The translations under genes were made by a program, and so were the position numbers. Below are positions 22,782 to 31,980 of a stretch of DNA of 64,000 bases, one piece after another. Numbering within the stretch: the stretch's first letter is position 1; every line of letters starts with the position of its first letter. The stretch is from the NCBI RefSeq assembly GCF_001642475.1, contig NW_019173955.1:62001-126000 (forward strand), in the 5' to 3' direction. This DNA comes from Fonsecaea monophora (Eukaryota > Ascomycota > Eurotiomycetes > Chaetothyriales > Herpotrichiellaceae). The notes under the pieces were generated by a model, which had not been told where the DNA came from, did not search any database, and saw only the letters and a program-made list of their open reading frames with translations.

Positions 22782-23161
22782 AGCCTCAACCACGATATGA
22801 TCTTGCAGCGATGAGAGGTACATTGGGGTTAATGGAACAAATGATTAGCTGGATATCGAATGGGGAGGACACGAATCGCGGGTCCGTCTTTGAAGCTGTG
22901 TCTGCGACTCACCTTGGATGTGAATTTCCTCTGTTAGCCTCCGACATCTTCAGCTGCGACTGTCAACATCGATTTCATCGTCATCTTTAGGCAAGTCTGC
23001 CGTCAACTTTGACAATCGGCACTTCCATTGTGACAACTTTTCCGACCCTCACCTTCGCGTCACTTTCCCGTCAATTCCTTTATACCCTTCCGTCCCCAGC
23101 CTGTCACAATTCTACCTTGCGCTCTACCTTTCTGTTCGACAGACCATATCACCCTCACGTC
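22782..23161. other. Intergenic spacer
   Basis: Promoter of the second BTB gene, with a TTTATACC box at 23079-23086. Nothing else seen. Confidence 0.5.
23079..23086 (+). promoter_or_regulatory. Putative TATA box
   Basis: TTTATACC, 76 bases upstream of ATG 23162. Confidence 0.4.
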
Positions 23162-23593
23162 ATGGCTTCCCTGGGAGAATCGGAAGTCGTCCTGGTCGAT
23201 CCAGACGGCGACCTGATTTTGGAAGTTGGCAAGGAACACGACCTCACGGAAAATAACGTCAAAGTCTCGCAAAACAACAAGGGCGACTCGGACACAGCCC
23301 AGCAGCAGACCGCCAAGTCAAAGGTCCTCCGACTTCGCGTTTGCAGCAAGCTCATGATCATGTGTTCTCCCGTGTTCAAGGCCATGCTGAACGGACCTTT
23401 CTGTGAAGGCCGACTTCCACTGAATGCTGCCGAACCACCGATCCTGAAACTGCCGGATGATGAGCCGGTGGCTATGGGGGAACTGTGCAAGATCCTTCAC
23501 CACAAATGTGACATTGATGTGGATGTATTCCCTGCCTGCGCTGTATCAACATCAATAGCAGCCGAACATATTGATCAAGTGCAAAGAGCATAA
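23162..23593 (+). CDS. Short BTB/POZ-domain paralogue, possibly truncated
   Basis: Open frame of 143 residues from ATG 23162. It aligns with the neighbour's BTB domain: DGDLILEVG, SKLMIMCSPVFKAML, LPDDEPVAMGELCKILHH. Homology then stops. About 20 codons before the stop another frame becomes coding-like (KCKEHNARLATGAFVDW...YATLED, to 23667). Either a small intron (for example 23518-23557 or -23560, GT...AG, about 40 nt) joins the two, giving a protein of about 155 residues, or this is a frameshifted remnant. Both outcomes are much shorter than the 424-residue neighbour, so at best a free-standing BTB module. Confidence 0.65.
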   Translation: MASLGESEVVLVDPDGDLILEVGKEHDLTENNVKVSQNNKGDSDTAQQQTAKSKVLRLRVCSKLMIMCSPVFKAMLNGPFCEGRLPLNAAEPPILKLPDDEPVAMGELCKILHHKCDIDVDVFPACAVSTSIAAEHIDQVQRA

Positions 23594-24972
23594 CGCCCGA
23601 CTCGCCACGGGCGCGTTCGTGGACTGGCGCCGGGACACGCGAGATTATGCGACCTTGGAGGACTAGGAGGGTTGGAGCCATGTCCGCCCTCGATTTCAAC
23701 AGATGAATGAAAAATAGGAGATGTGTACCAAGCGCGACTCGAGACCGTGGTCTACACCAGCGGAGGGAAATACGACGAGAAAACGCACAGAACTTCAACA
23801 ACGAAAGGGTCAAATGGACACAGGAACAGAGGAGAGCTGTGAGCATCTTTTTCGGGAACCGGTGGATTGAGGACGGTCGAACTTTCCAGAGCTTTGAACA
23901 CATATCGAGAGACCACGCTTGGGTCTTGCTTGTGCCTTGTGTTTTGTGTCCCCGAATGGAATTGAAATCGCGTGTGTTTTGCGCCGAATTCGCCGTGGTG
24001 TTTTCCAGGGTTGGAAGGGATGGGAAGGAATGATTTTTACCGGCGCCGTGACTCCTCGGCTATGAGGCTGCATGCACTACCAGACTGCATCTATGTACTG
24101 CCGGAGCGTCGGTACTATGTACTTTGTACATTTGTACTCTAGTTTCCTGGGAGAAGACGAAGGGCGTCCTTGTCGGTTATGTACCGGTAGTGAGCTCTCT
24201 GGAAATAAGCGGCCGGTGCCGGCATTCGCAGTCGCAGTTGCAGTCCCATCCCGTACCACGGAGTAAGCGGGACAGAGCACCTAGGGTACATGTACCGAGT
24301 ACCTAGCTCGCTAGGTATGTGCGTATGTGGGGGGACTGTATGTAAGTGCATGTCGATCACTGCGGTATCAAGAAACCCAGGCTTGCCGGGAAATTCAAAA
24401 AGGGGTTAAGAACACGTACCAGTAGGTAGGTAGGTAGGTAGGTTAGGTTTATGTACGAGTACGAGGACCAAGTACCGAGTATTACTACGCTGTCAAGCTG
24501 CAACCTGCATCCCGTACGGAGTAGTAAGCTCATAGGTGCCTCGAGGCGCCTCTCTCCTTGTCCTGCTTGATACTCATGGATCCACATATTATGTATGTGT
24601 CACTTCTACCGAGCACCGAGTACGCAATGCCCTCCCTGCATGGCCATGTATTGGATTTGTCCGTAACTCGCTCACTCGTCATCGTCAACTCGTCCGCTTC
24701 GTAGATCCACTCAGGATTGTCATTCTCATGAGTTTACGGGGGGCCACCTCCCCCCCAATTTCCCCAATCTACTCCATAGGTACATCTCCTCTTTCCCCCC
24801 GGCGTTTCAACAGGTCCCACTACTGGCGCAGCGCGCACAGCCAAATCATGTGCCCTCCCCCCTCTCCTATTTTCGCTCTTCCCTTGTATCACCTTGTCTA
24901 CCTGGGTTCGGTGGAAGGGGGGGCAAGAGAGGGAAAGGCTAACTAACGCGGTTCACGACCTCTCTCAAAAAA
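23594..24972. other. Intergenic spacer with repeated TAC-rich motifs
   Basis: 1.4 kb with a GTAG microsatellite (24422-24442) and several copies of CCGAGTAC / ACGGAGTA-type words around 24250-24630. No gene seen apart from the alternative BTB tail up to 23667. Confidence 0.5.
24422..24442. repeat. (GTAG)n microsatellite
   Basis: About five tandem GTAG units in the spacer downstream of the sugar-transporter gene. Confidence 0.9.
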
Positions 24973-26803
24973 TCACACCTCGCCCTTCTCCGTCCACCGG
25001 GGATCCACAACAACCATATCGTCTGGATTCTCCACATGCTGGACACCCTCGGGATCGACATCTCCCTGACTGCTCGAGCCTTTGTGGTCGACCTGGACGA
25101 TCGTCTCGGCGGTTTCCTGGCGAGCCGAGGACTCGTCGAGAACGTGGCCAAGACGACGACGATAGGGCAGTCTGCCCGCGACGCGGACGGGGTCGAAAAA
25201 GGACTTTGAGGCGGCAAAGATCTCGTCGAGCTCCTCGAGGCTGCGGCCCGCGGTCTCGGGGAAGAAGAAGTAGATGACGGGGACGAAGGCGGCGTTGAGG
25301 GCCGCGTAGACGATGAAGTAGCGGTAGCCGATGTCGGTGAAGGCGACCGGGGTGACCTCTGCGACGAGGAAGTTGAACAGCCACGACACGGCCGTCGAGA
25401 TGCCGCACACGGCGGCGCGCAGGTGTGCCGGGGCGATCTCGGACGCGTACAGGAACGGGATCCCCAGGAACCCGATCGTGTAGACCACGTAGTACAGGTA
25501 CAGGAAGAAGACGGCCGCCTTGAGCGCCGCGCTGTTGTCCGGGTCCGATACCAGCCCCGTCAGGCACGCCATGCACGCCGCCATCCCGGCCGAGCTGAAT
25601 AGCATCAGGGGCCGTCGCCCGAACCGGTCCACCGTCCACGAGCACAGGCACGATCCGAGGATGATGGCGAACTGCGACGCCGCCGCGAGGATCCGAGACA
25701 CGGTCGCGTCAAAGTGCAGGTCGGATTCGTAGATGGACGAGGCGTAGTACGTGATTGCGTTGACACCTTTGCGTAGGATTTGTGAGCCAGGTCATTTGTT
25801 CACGTGGCGTGCACGCCATCTCAAAGGGAGGCTCCAGCTGGATAAGGACAAAAGGAGACCCGGGGGGGACGACTTACCAGTCATTTGTAGGAAGATCTGT
25901 ACAACCGCAGCTAGCAAGACCCGGTGGAATGTCCTTTGTGGTCCCATTGTGAACAAGGCCCTGAGGGAGAAAGTCCCGGCGAGTTCGAGCGCCGCCTGGA
26001 TCTCGCGAATCTCCTTTTGGACCTCGTCGTCGTGTGCGTCGACGTTGTGGAGCAGACCGATGATATCTCGCGCCTCTTCGACGCGGTTCATCTTGACCAG
26101 CCAGCGAGGAGATTCCGGCAGGGTGAAGATAAAGGTCATGACGATGACGGAGAGGACGATCTCAAAGGCAAAGGGGAACCGCCACGACACAGAGCCCGAG
26201 AAGTAGGAGAAGCCAAAGTCGATCCATAGAGCCAGCACTAGGCCCAAGCCGCAGAAGATGCCAAACGCCGAGACATGTTCGCCGCGACTCTCGGCCTTGG
26301 AAAGCTCAGACTGCCAGACCGAGACGGTCGCGATGATGCCACCTGTTCCCAGGCCCACGACGATGCGGGAAACGATGAATTGCGCAAAGGAGAACGAGGA
26401 TGCCATCAAGATGCCCCCGACCATTTGCACGGCGGTGGCTAGGAAGATGGTCCATCGTCGTCCGAGGACGTCGCCTAGAAAAGTGCATGCTAGAGCCCCG
26501 AATGTGCCACACAGGGTATACAGGGCGATAACGGTGCCTGGAGGAGCAGTCAGTCACCAAAGTGCGCGAGATAGCCTGATAATTGCTGGCTTGGGCCTGA
26601 CCTTGGATCGTAGAGTTGTAATGCTTCTGCGCGCCAGTTGTGTCAATCACGTCCATCTTGGGGAATTGCCTGTTGAAGGACGGCGTGGTGAGGACTCCGC
26701 CAGCCACGGCCTGGTTGTACCCAAAGATCATGACCGCGAACATGGCCAAGGCCCATATGGCAGCGTTGAGCCCGCGCCCACGAAGGCCCCAAAAGCGTTT
26801 CAT
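24973..26803 (-). CDS. MFS sugar transporter
   Basis: Three exons: 26803-26602, 26537-25878 and 25766-24973, 551 residues. Family marks in order: FGYNQAVAGGVL in TM1, GDVLGRRW in the 2-3 loop, a GLGTGG helix, PESPRWLVKMNRVEEA after TM6, QMTGVNAITYYA in TM7, WTVDRFGRRPLM in the 8-9 loop and PETAGRSLEELDEIF after TM12, followed by a hydrophilic C-terminal tail. This is the complete 12-helix sugar-porter layout. Plasma-membrane uptake of hexose or a related polyol or sugar is expected; the exact substrate cannot be read. The start at 26803 gives a normal N-terminus (KRFWGLRG); an orphan exon-like ATG frame lies further upstream at 27565. Confidence 0.92.
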
Positions 26804-28674
26804 GGTGATGAGAACGAGGTTTAGAGCTGTAGAAGGGGGACAAGCAACCTGGTTGCGGTGTCTGGAATGTTTTTGAATATCCTTTCCGCCAAAAGAAGCC
26901 ACGGATATGAGACAAAGAAGCGATCTTCTGAGTCATACGGCATCGCACTTGTATAATCCCCAGCCTGCGAATATATCGAAGCTGTGCGGGCAAATTCCAG
27001 CTCTCTTCCCCGCTTCAACATATGCCCTCTTCCAACTCTGGGAAGAGGATGTAGATCCCCCAAGTCGGTTGTCGGATAATGCTTCGCAGACATTGTCAGC
27101 GACGACCTGTATACCTTGCGGGAGTAGATGCGGAGAACACGCATGAATCATATGGCGGGGAGAGATCCACTCGGATTAGCTCTACCTTGTTGGTGGCCTG
27201 CTTGTCTGCTTCAGTTCATGTTGTTGAGAAAAGCTCCGTGCTCGGGAGCGAAAAAGCTTGCCTCGGGGTTAGGGGCAGGGATTTCGACTTTCAAAGTATA
27301 GTGAGTTGTATTGCCGTGCCATTGGACAGCACTTACAGGGCGTCTCTGTCAAAGCTTACCGACGAGACTGGCTCTGCTCCGTTCTGTCCGGCCGGTTCTC
27401 GTTACGAGGACGACACTCACCGCAAGAGGCAGAAGCAATGCAGTAAAGCCTCACTGTTGTGGCTAGCAAGCCTCCTGAAGAGCTGAACCGCTTACCAGAC
27501 ATTGGCTTTCCGTTGATGGCAGACATGATCGGCCACTTTTTGGTGTTTGGTCCTGTGCCACCCATTTGTCGTCAACTTGATTTGATTTGATTTTCGTAGA
27601 TGGGGGGTCCTTTATACTTTCACTAACCACATTGGAACTAGGGTCCTCGCATAGTCGGCTCTACGGCAATTTGGACCCAACAGCATCACTCAACAGAGAC
27701 CAACATTGTCCTTTTGTGAAAATTGACCAAGTCCTCTCTGTCTTTATGTCCCTGTGCAGAAAACAGCGCTGACATATGTAAAACAACCACGATGGTGGAA
27801 GAATCGATGTCTGATACGTAAGACGCTCGCAGCCCGTAGCCCGGTACGCCATCTTGGAACCACCAACAGCGAAAATCGCACTGATCTTCATTCCTCTCGG
27901 CCACGACACCGACTTGTATGGCCCAGCTGACGAGGATTGCGGGATTGCGGAGTCGCCTCCGTGGTCGATTACGCAAATTAGCCCTGTGGAGGTTGCTGAC
28001 CGACACACGCTCCCTGCAGACAGGAGCAGCGTACGGCAAATCCTGATCAGACGCCTTGCGAGTTATCCGGGCACAGGCTAACCCCAGAGTCTGCCCCATG
28101 GTGACATGCCTGGTGGAGTGGATTCGACCGTCATTGATGGATGTGCAACGAAAGCCACTCGCAATGCACCAGTGCACAACTCCACTGGATGCTTTTACAA
28201 ATGGTCCTTTCTCGGCGTCTGTGTTCGCACGCAGTCACGAGATCTTCGAGGGCAACAAAGAGCGGTTCTGCGCCTCTATGAATATTTTCTCTTTCCCTTG
28301 CTTGTTCGTTGGAAATTTCTCAGGAGTAATTCTACTCTTCTAATTCCTTGTATCTAATCGAGTCTTGAGAGTGCTTCTCTTGGGTCTTACGCATCTTGTT
28401 CAGCCTCTAGCCACTCTAGCATGTCTAGCAACAAGTCCTCTCTGAGATCGCCTCAACGCCACTCCGTCAACGTATCCTTCTTTGGCACATGGTCACATAA
28501 CGGCCTCACCTCATGGTATAACGTAAATATATACCTGGCTGAATCTCTGTCCAGGTGGTGCTCGAGGCTTCGCCAACGCTTTGGATCGTGTGGCTAACTT
28601 TCGACACCGCTGGCAGGTGTGAATGAAGCCTCAAACACCATGGCCATAGTCGACCAGCAAATCGGAAGGGCTTG
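26804..28674. other. Intergenic spacer with one exon-like segment
   Basis: 1.9 kb between the sugar transporter and the Nudix gene. The only coding-like piece is 27496-27565 (minus): an ATG, 23 codons beginning MGGTGPNTKKWPIMS, then a GTAAGC donor. No convincing second exon was found. The rest shows nothing. Confidence 0.45.
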
Positions 28675-29301
28675 TCAAACGTAGCCTCCATGTTTTGCAA
28701 AATGCATGCCTGCCGCGAAATAGAACAACTTTGCCGCAACCATGAAGTTGTCCTTGTTGGCCCACTCCAACAACTTCTCGTAGAGTTCGCTCAGCGGCAC
28801 CATGACTCTTTCAATCAACTCGCCGTCATCCAGTCTTTGCTCGGGCATAAAGTCTTGCTCGGCATTCAGCTTGACTTCGACCATGACCAACTTGATCGTG
28901 GCATTGGTCATTCCAGGATCACTCGACAAAATCGGCGACACGTCATAGACCTTGCCGTCATAGCCAGTCTCTTCCTTCATCTCTCGGACTGCCGCTTCCT
29001 CGGGCGTCTCGTGCTCGTCGACCAACCCGGCCGGCCACTCGACGGTGTATTTCCCGACCGGCGGACGATACTGGAGGACCAACATAGTGCTAGGTGGTTT
29101 GGAAGGGTGCACGAAGATGTTGCCCATGGCCACGGCGTCAACGCCAGACTTTGAGGTTGTCTTACGGATGGCAATCTCCCAGGTGCGGGGAGTGCCTGTT
29201 TGGTCTATGAAATCGACCTTCTTGAGCGTAACCCATCTCGCCTGGGCCGGATCTAGATCGGTGATGGAGACGATCTCTGGCTCCTGTGTCTTGGGCGACA
29301 T
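28675..29301 (-). CDS. Nudix hydrolase, ADP-ribose/ADP-sugar pyrophosphatase (YSA1 type)
   Basis: Single exon, 208 residues, the normal length for YSA1/NUDT5. The Nudix box is intact: G92-x5-E98-x7-R106-E107-x2-E110-E111-x-G113, with the EWPAGLVDE stretch before it that is typical of ADP-ribose pyrophosphatases. The family hydrolyses ADP-ribose and related ADP-sugars to AMP and sugar phosphate using Mg2+, removing a reactive by-product of NAD turnover. N-terminus has no targeting signal, so cytosolic or nuclear. Confidence 0.92.
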   Translation of the reverse strand: MSPKTQEPEIVSITDLDPAQARWVTLKKVDFIDQTGTPRTWEIAIRKTTSKSGVDAVAMGNIFVHPSKPPSTMLVLQYRPPVGKYTVEWPAGLVDEHETPEEAAVREMKEETGYDGKVYDVSPILSSDPGMTNATIKLVMVEVKLNAEQDFMPEQRLDDGELIERVMVPLSELYEKLLEWANKDNFMVAAKLFYFAAGMHFAKHGGYV

Positions 29302-29983
29302 GGTGGAAATGACGGACAGATAGCTAAAGAGTCGACACAGGAAAGAGAAAGGAGTGATACGCTAGGCAAATAGAACCCAGGAGCGAACGGATTGACCACC
29401 AGGGGGAAAAGATATGAAAAGTCAGACGCCCAGGAGTTCGGTTTAAGCATCTCAGTGACGCCTTGGCAGCCAAGACTTTCTCTGGGCGCGGCGAGTTAAT
29501 CTCGACCTCCACTTACCGCTCGACCGCCTACTCTACCTCAGCTACCCAGTTGCATATCCTATGAGGAATCACTTTCTCTGCAGAGTGAAAGTGCGGGACA
29601 AAGGGTGAACGAACACTTCATTGTGCTCCCTGCCCACGAACAAAGAAAAGAATGGGTTGCATACAACTAACTGCCCTTGAGCGCCTTTCTACGCGACAAA
29701 GAAACGTACTATCTGTCCTGTGGCTTGTCCTCGGACAAGGAGTCGATGTCGGGGTGTAACATGATTTTCGTAACAACTTGATGAGGCTGTGATGTCGCCC
29801 TACTCGACGCTGAGCTGCCTTGACATTGCCTTGCATCACTGCCTCTGCCACTGCCTTACAACATGGGACAGGGTCGCCGGGTACTTATAGTCCCGTAGAG
29901 CATGCTCTCCAGAGATTTCTCCCCATCATCCGACATCTTCTCTCCATACCACCATCAGATCTTTTACAACAAGTCCATACACG
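29302..29983. other. Divergent promoter region
   Basis: Lies between the Nudix gene (minus) and the BTB-like gene (plus). CTTATAG near 29883-29890 may act as a TATA element for the plus-strand gene. Nothing else seen. Confidence 0.5.
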
Positions 29984-31150
29984 ATGAATACTGACAACGT
30001 CCCAGATAGTGCGATGGCTTCCAGCAGCACTCCCCCTCTCGACTGGGATCTGAGCGATCGCCTCGTCACGACCACTCGACCTCAGACATACGAGGTCGCC
30101 GCCGACGGTGATGCCTATTTTCGAGCCCTCACAGAAACAAAAGATCACGTTTTGATACGTGTCTCGACCGAGGCGCTGAGCAGGAACACAAAGTTCTTCA
30201 GAGAGCAATTCAAGGCAAGCTGGGCTCCAGAGGGCGGTAAGTTTACAGCCGAGAATCCCCTGCATTTCCTGGAGCGTTTGGAACCGTTCGTGTTGTTTCT
30301 CCACGTCGCTAGTGAGGACGATCCCCTCCCACCCGAAAATACCTGCCTCCTGAGAGACGTGGCTGTGATGCTTGACAAGTACCTCTTCGAGGGCAAACTC
30401 CCCGCATGGTTCGAGACGATCCTCACGTCCTTCATCCCCAACAGTTTCCCGTTCCCCAACAACGTCGAGAGCTCCAGCATGGTGTATGGAGATACAGGAA
30501 TCTTGTTGTGCACAGCCTTGCCAGCGATCCTCCACTCGGCGTATCTGCTGAACCTCCCGGCTCTTTTCGCCACTGCTTCGCGCCGCATGATGTGGCAGAT
30601 GACGGCCTACGACGTCGACGAGCTCCTCCCGGACCACATGAAGGCGCTGATGCCGTGGGACTTTATCCGGGGCTTCGAGTCCGAGGTGGTGAGAGTGCGT
30701 GACGTCCTGATCTCCAATCTCCCCCACGTGTTCTACCCGGACCCGCACGGCGAGGCCCAGTGGGGATGCCACGACTGCAACCTCGTCTCGCACGCCGAGC
30801 GCTGGCACCACGAGGTCATCAGCAGGGCCGAGTGCACCCAGGCCGAGCGGCTGGGCGGCGAGGTGCAGCAGAGCCTCGAGAGCGTCTTTGCAGAATACGT
30901 CCACGACATGACCAAGCTCGAGCGCCTGCGCGAGTTCGACCAGGTCGACAACCCCGCGAGATTCGAGTGTGGCCGCTTCCGCCTCCGACACCTCGACGTC
31001 TCCGAGAACGAGATCCTCTTCGAAGCCTACACCGCCATCGGGGGCTTGTGCTTGCCGTGCATCCGCGCCGGCGGTGAGTTCGCCTTTCGCCTCCATTGCG
31101 ACCAGCACAACCTCGATCTCAGCAAGGAATCGTCAGTACGCAATAAATAG
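29984..31150 (+). CDS. BTB/POZ-like protein
   Basis: Single exon, 388 residues. The N-terminal 200 residues have the divergent fungal BTB pattern: a strand (HVLIRVSTEAL), SRNTKFFREQF, LEPFVLFLHVAS and DVAVMLDKYLFEGKLPAWF, where the last matches the LADKYDC helix of other fungal BTB proteins. The C-terminal part has Cys pairs (GCHDC; CLPC) that could bind zinc, a feature shared with the BTB protein at 21507. GC-rich third codon positions leave a long antisense open frame (29885-31108) that is not a gene. Function unknown; likely a protein-interaction adaptor. Confidence 0.75.
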   Translation: MNTDNVPDSAMASSSTPPLDWDLSDRLVTTTRPQTYEVAADGDAYFRALTETKDHVLIRVSTEALSRNTKFFREQFKASWAPEGGKFTAENPLHFLERLEPFVLFLHVASEDDPLPPENTCLLRDVAVMLDKYLFEGKLPAWFETILTSFIPNSFPFPNNVESSSMVYGDTGILLCTALPAILHSAYLLNLPALFATASRRMMWQMTAYDVDELLPDHMKALMPWDFIRGFESEVVRVRDVLISNLPHVFYPDPHGEAQWGCHDCNLVSHAERWHHEVISRAECTQAERLGGEVQQSLESVFAEYVHDMTKLERLREFDQVDNPARFECGRFRLRHLDVSENEILFEAYTAIGGLCLPCIRAGGEFAFRLHCDQHNLDLSKESSVRNK

Positions 31151-31980
31151 CGGAGAGAGAGGGCTGAGCATAATCATCATGTCCTGGGGGGAAAGTTCAA
31201 GCGTAGTGTGATGAGGTCGCGAATGGCGAAGGGAAGTATGGGTGCAGAAAGACGTGAATGAGAAATGAAAAGGTGTAGTGAGTGCATGCAGAACGTGTGA
31301 GAGCGACCCCAGACTCTGCGGGGCTTGGGATGGTGCTGTCAGGGTGTAGGAGCGAGAGGGAAGTAGTAGTAGACGACAGGGGGACGGGTGAGACACAGAC
31401 AGATCATCTGGAGAGAGCTGGATGAGAATTACTCCTCAGAAAATGTAATACAAGATTTCCTTTTGTGATAAATGACCTTGGCCCTAATCTCCCTTTGCCG
31501 CGTAGGTCTATAATAGACGAACCACAGTACCAGTCTGCTTCTGTACCAGAGGAAACAACAACCAGAGAGAGAGACCTCGGCTTGAGAAGGGTGAATCGAG
31601 GCCTCCTGTTGTCGTGCAGACACGGGAAGGTCACCATAACTCTTCCTATCTGGATAATATCAGACAGGACGGTAGAAGGAGACATCACAAGGAATCTCGG
31701 CATCCAGTGAGGAGATTTCTCAACAGAACCGTGGTCAGGACCGCACTGATACGCAACCTGCACAATCACCGTCCTCACCACCGTCATCGGCTGAAGAAGC
31801 CAGCTAGAATGCCACATGAGACTTCTCAGGGTCGATCTAGGATCCTGACCTAGGGTGGGGTGGAGATAGGCCGTATATCTCTTCTGCCTGACCATGATCG
31901 GACACAGGGATGCAATGGCAAACGATGCCGGGACTCGATGTCATATCCCATTGTCTCAATATGTTGAGGTCCTTCTCCCC
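31151..31980. other. Intergenic, convergent 3' regions
   Basis: 830 bases between the stops of two convergent genes. Nothing recognisable. Confidence 0.5.

Noticed and set aside
1..24000. Secondary-metabolite cluster suggested by SDR, Zn2Cys6 and MFS genes
   Set aside because: No PKS, NRPS, terpene synthase, P450 or other backbone gene is present in the window.
24965..25651. 228-codon minus-strand frame, Arg/Pro-rich
   Set aside because: Out-of-frame shadow of the sugar transporter's last exon.
29885..31108. 407-codon open frame on the minus strand
   Set aside because: Exactly antisense to the BTB-like gene; it arises from GC-rich third positions and shows no domain.
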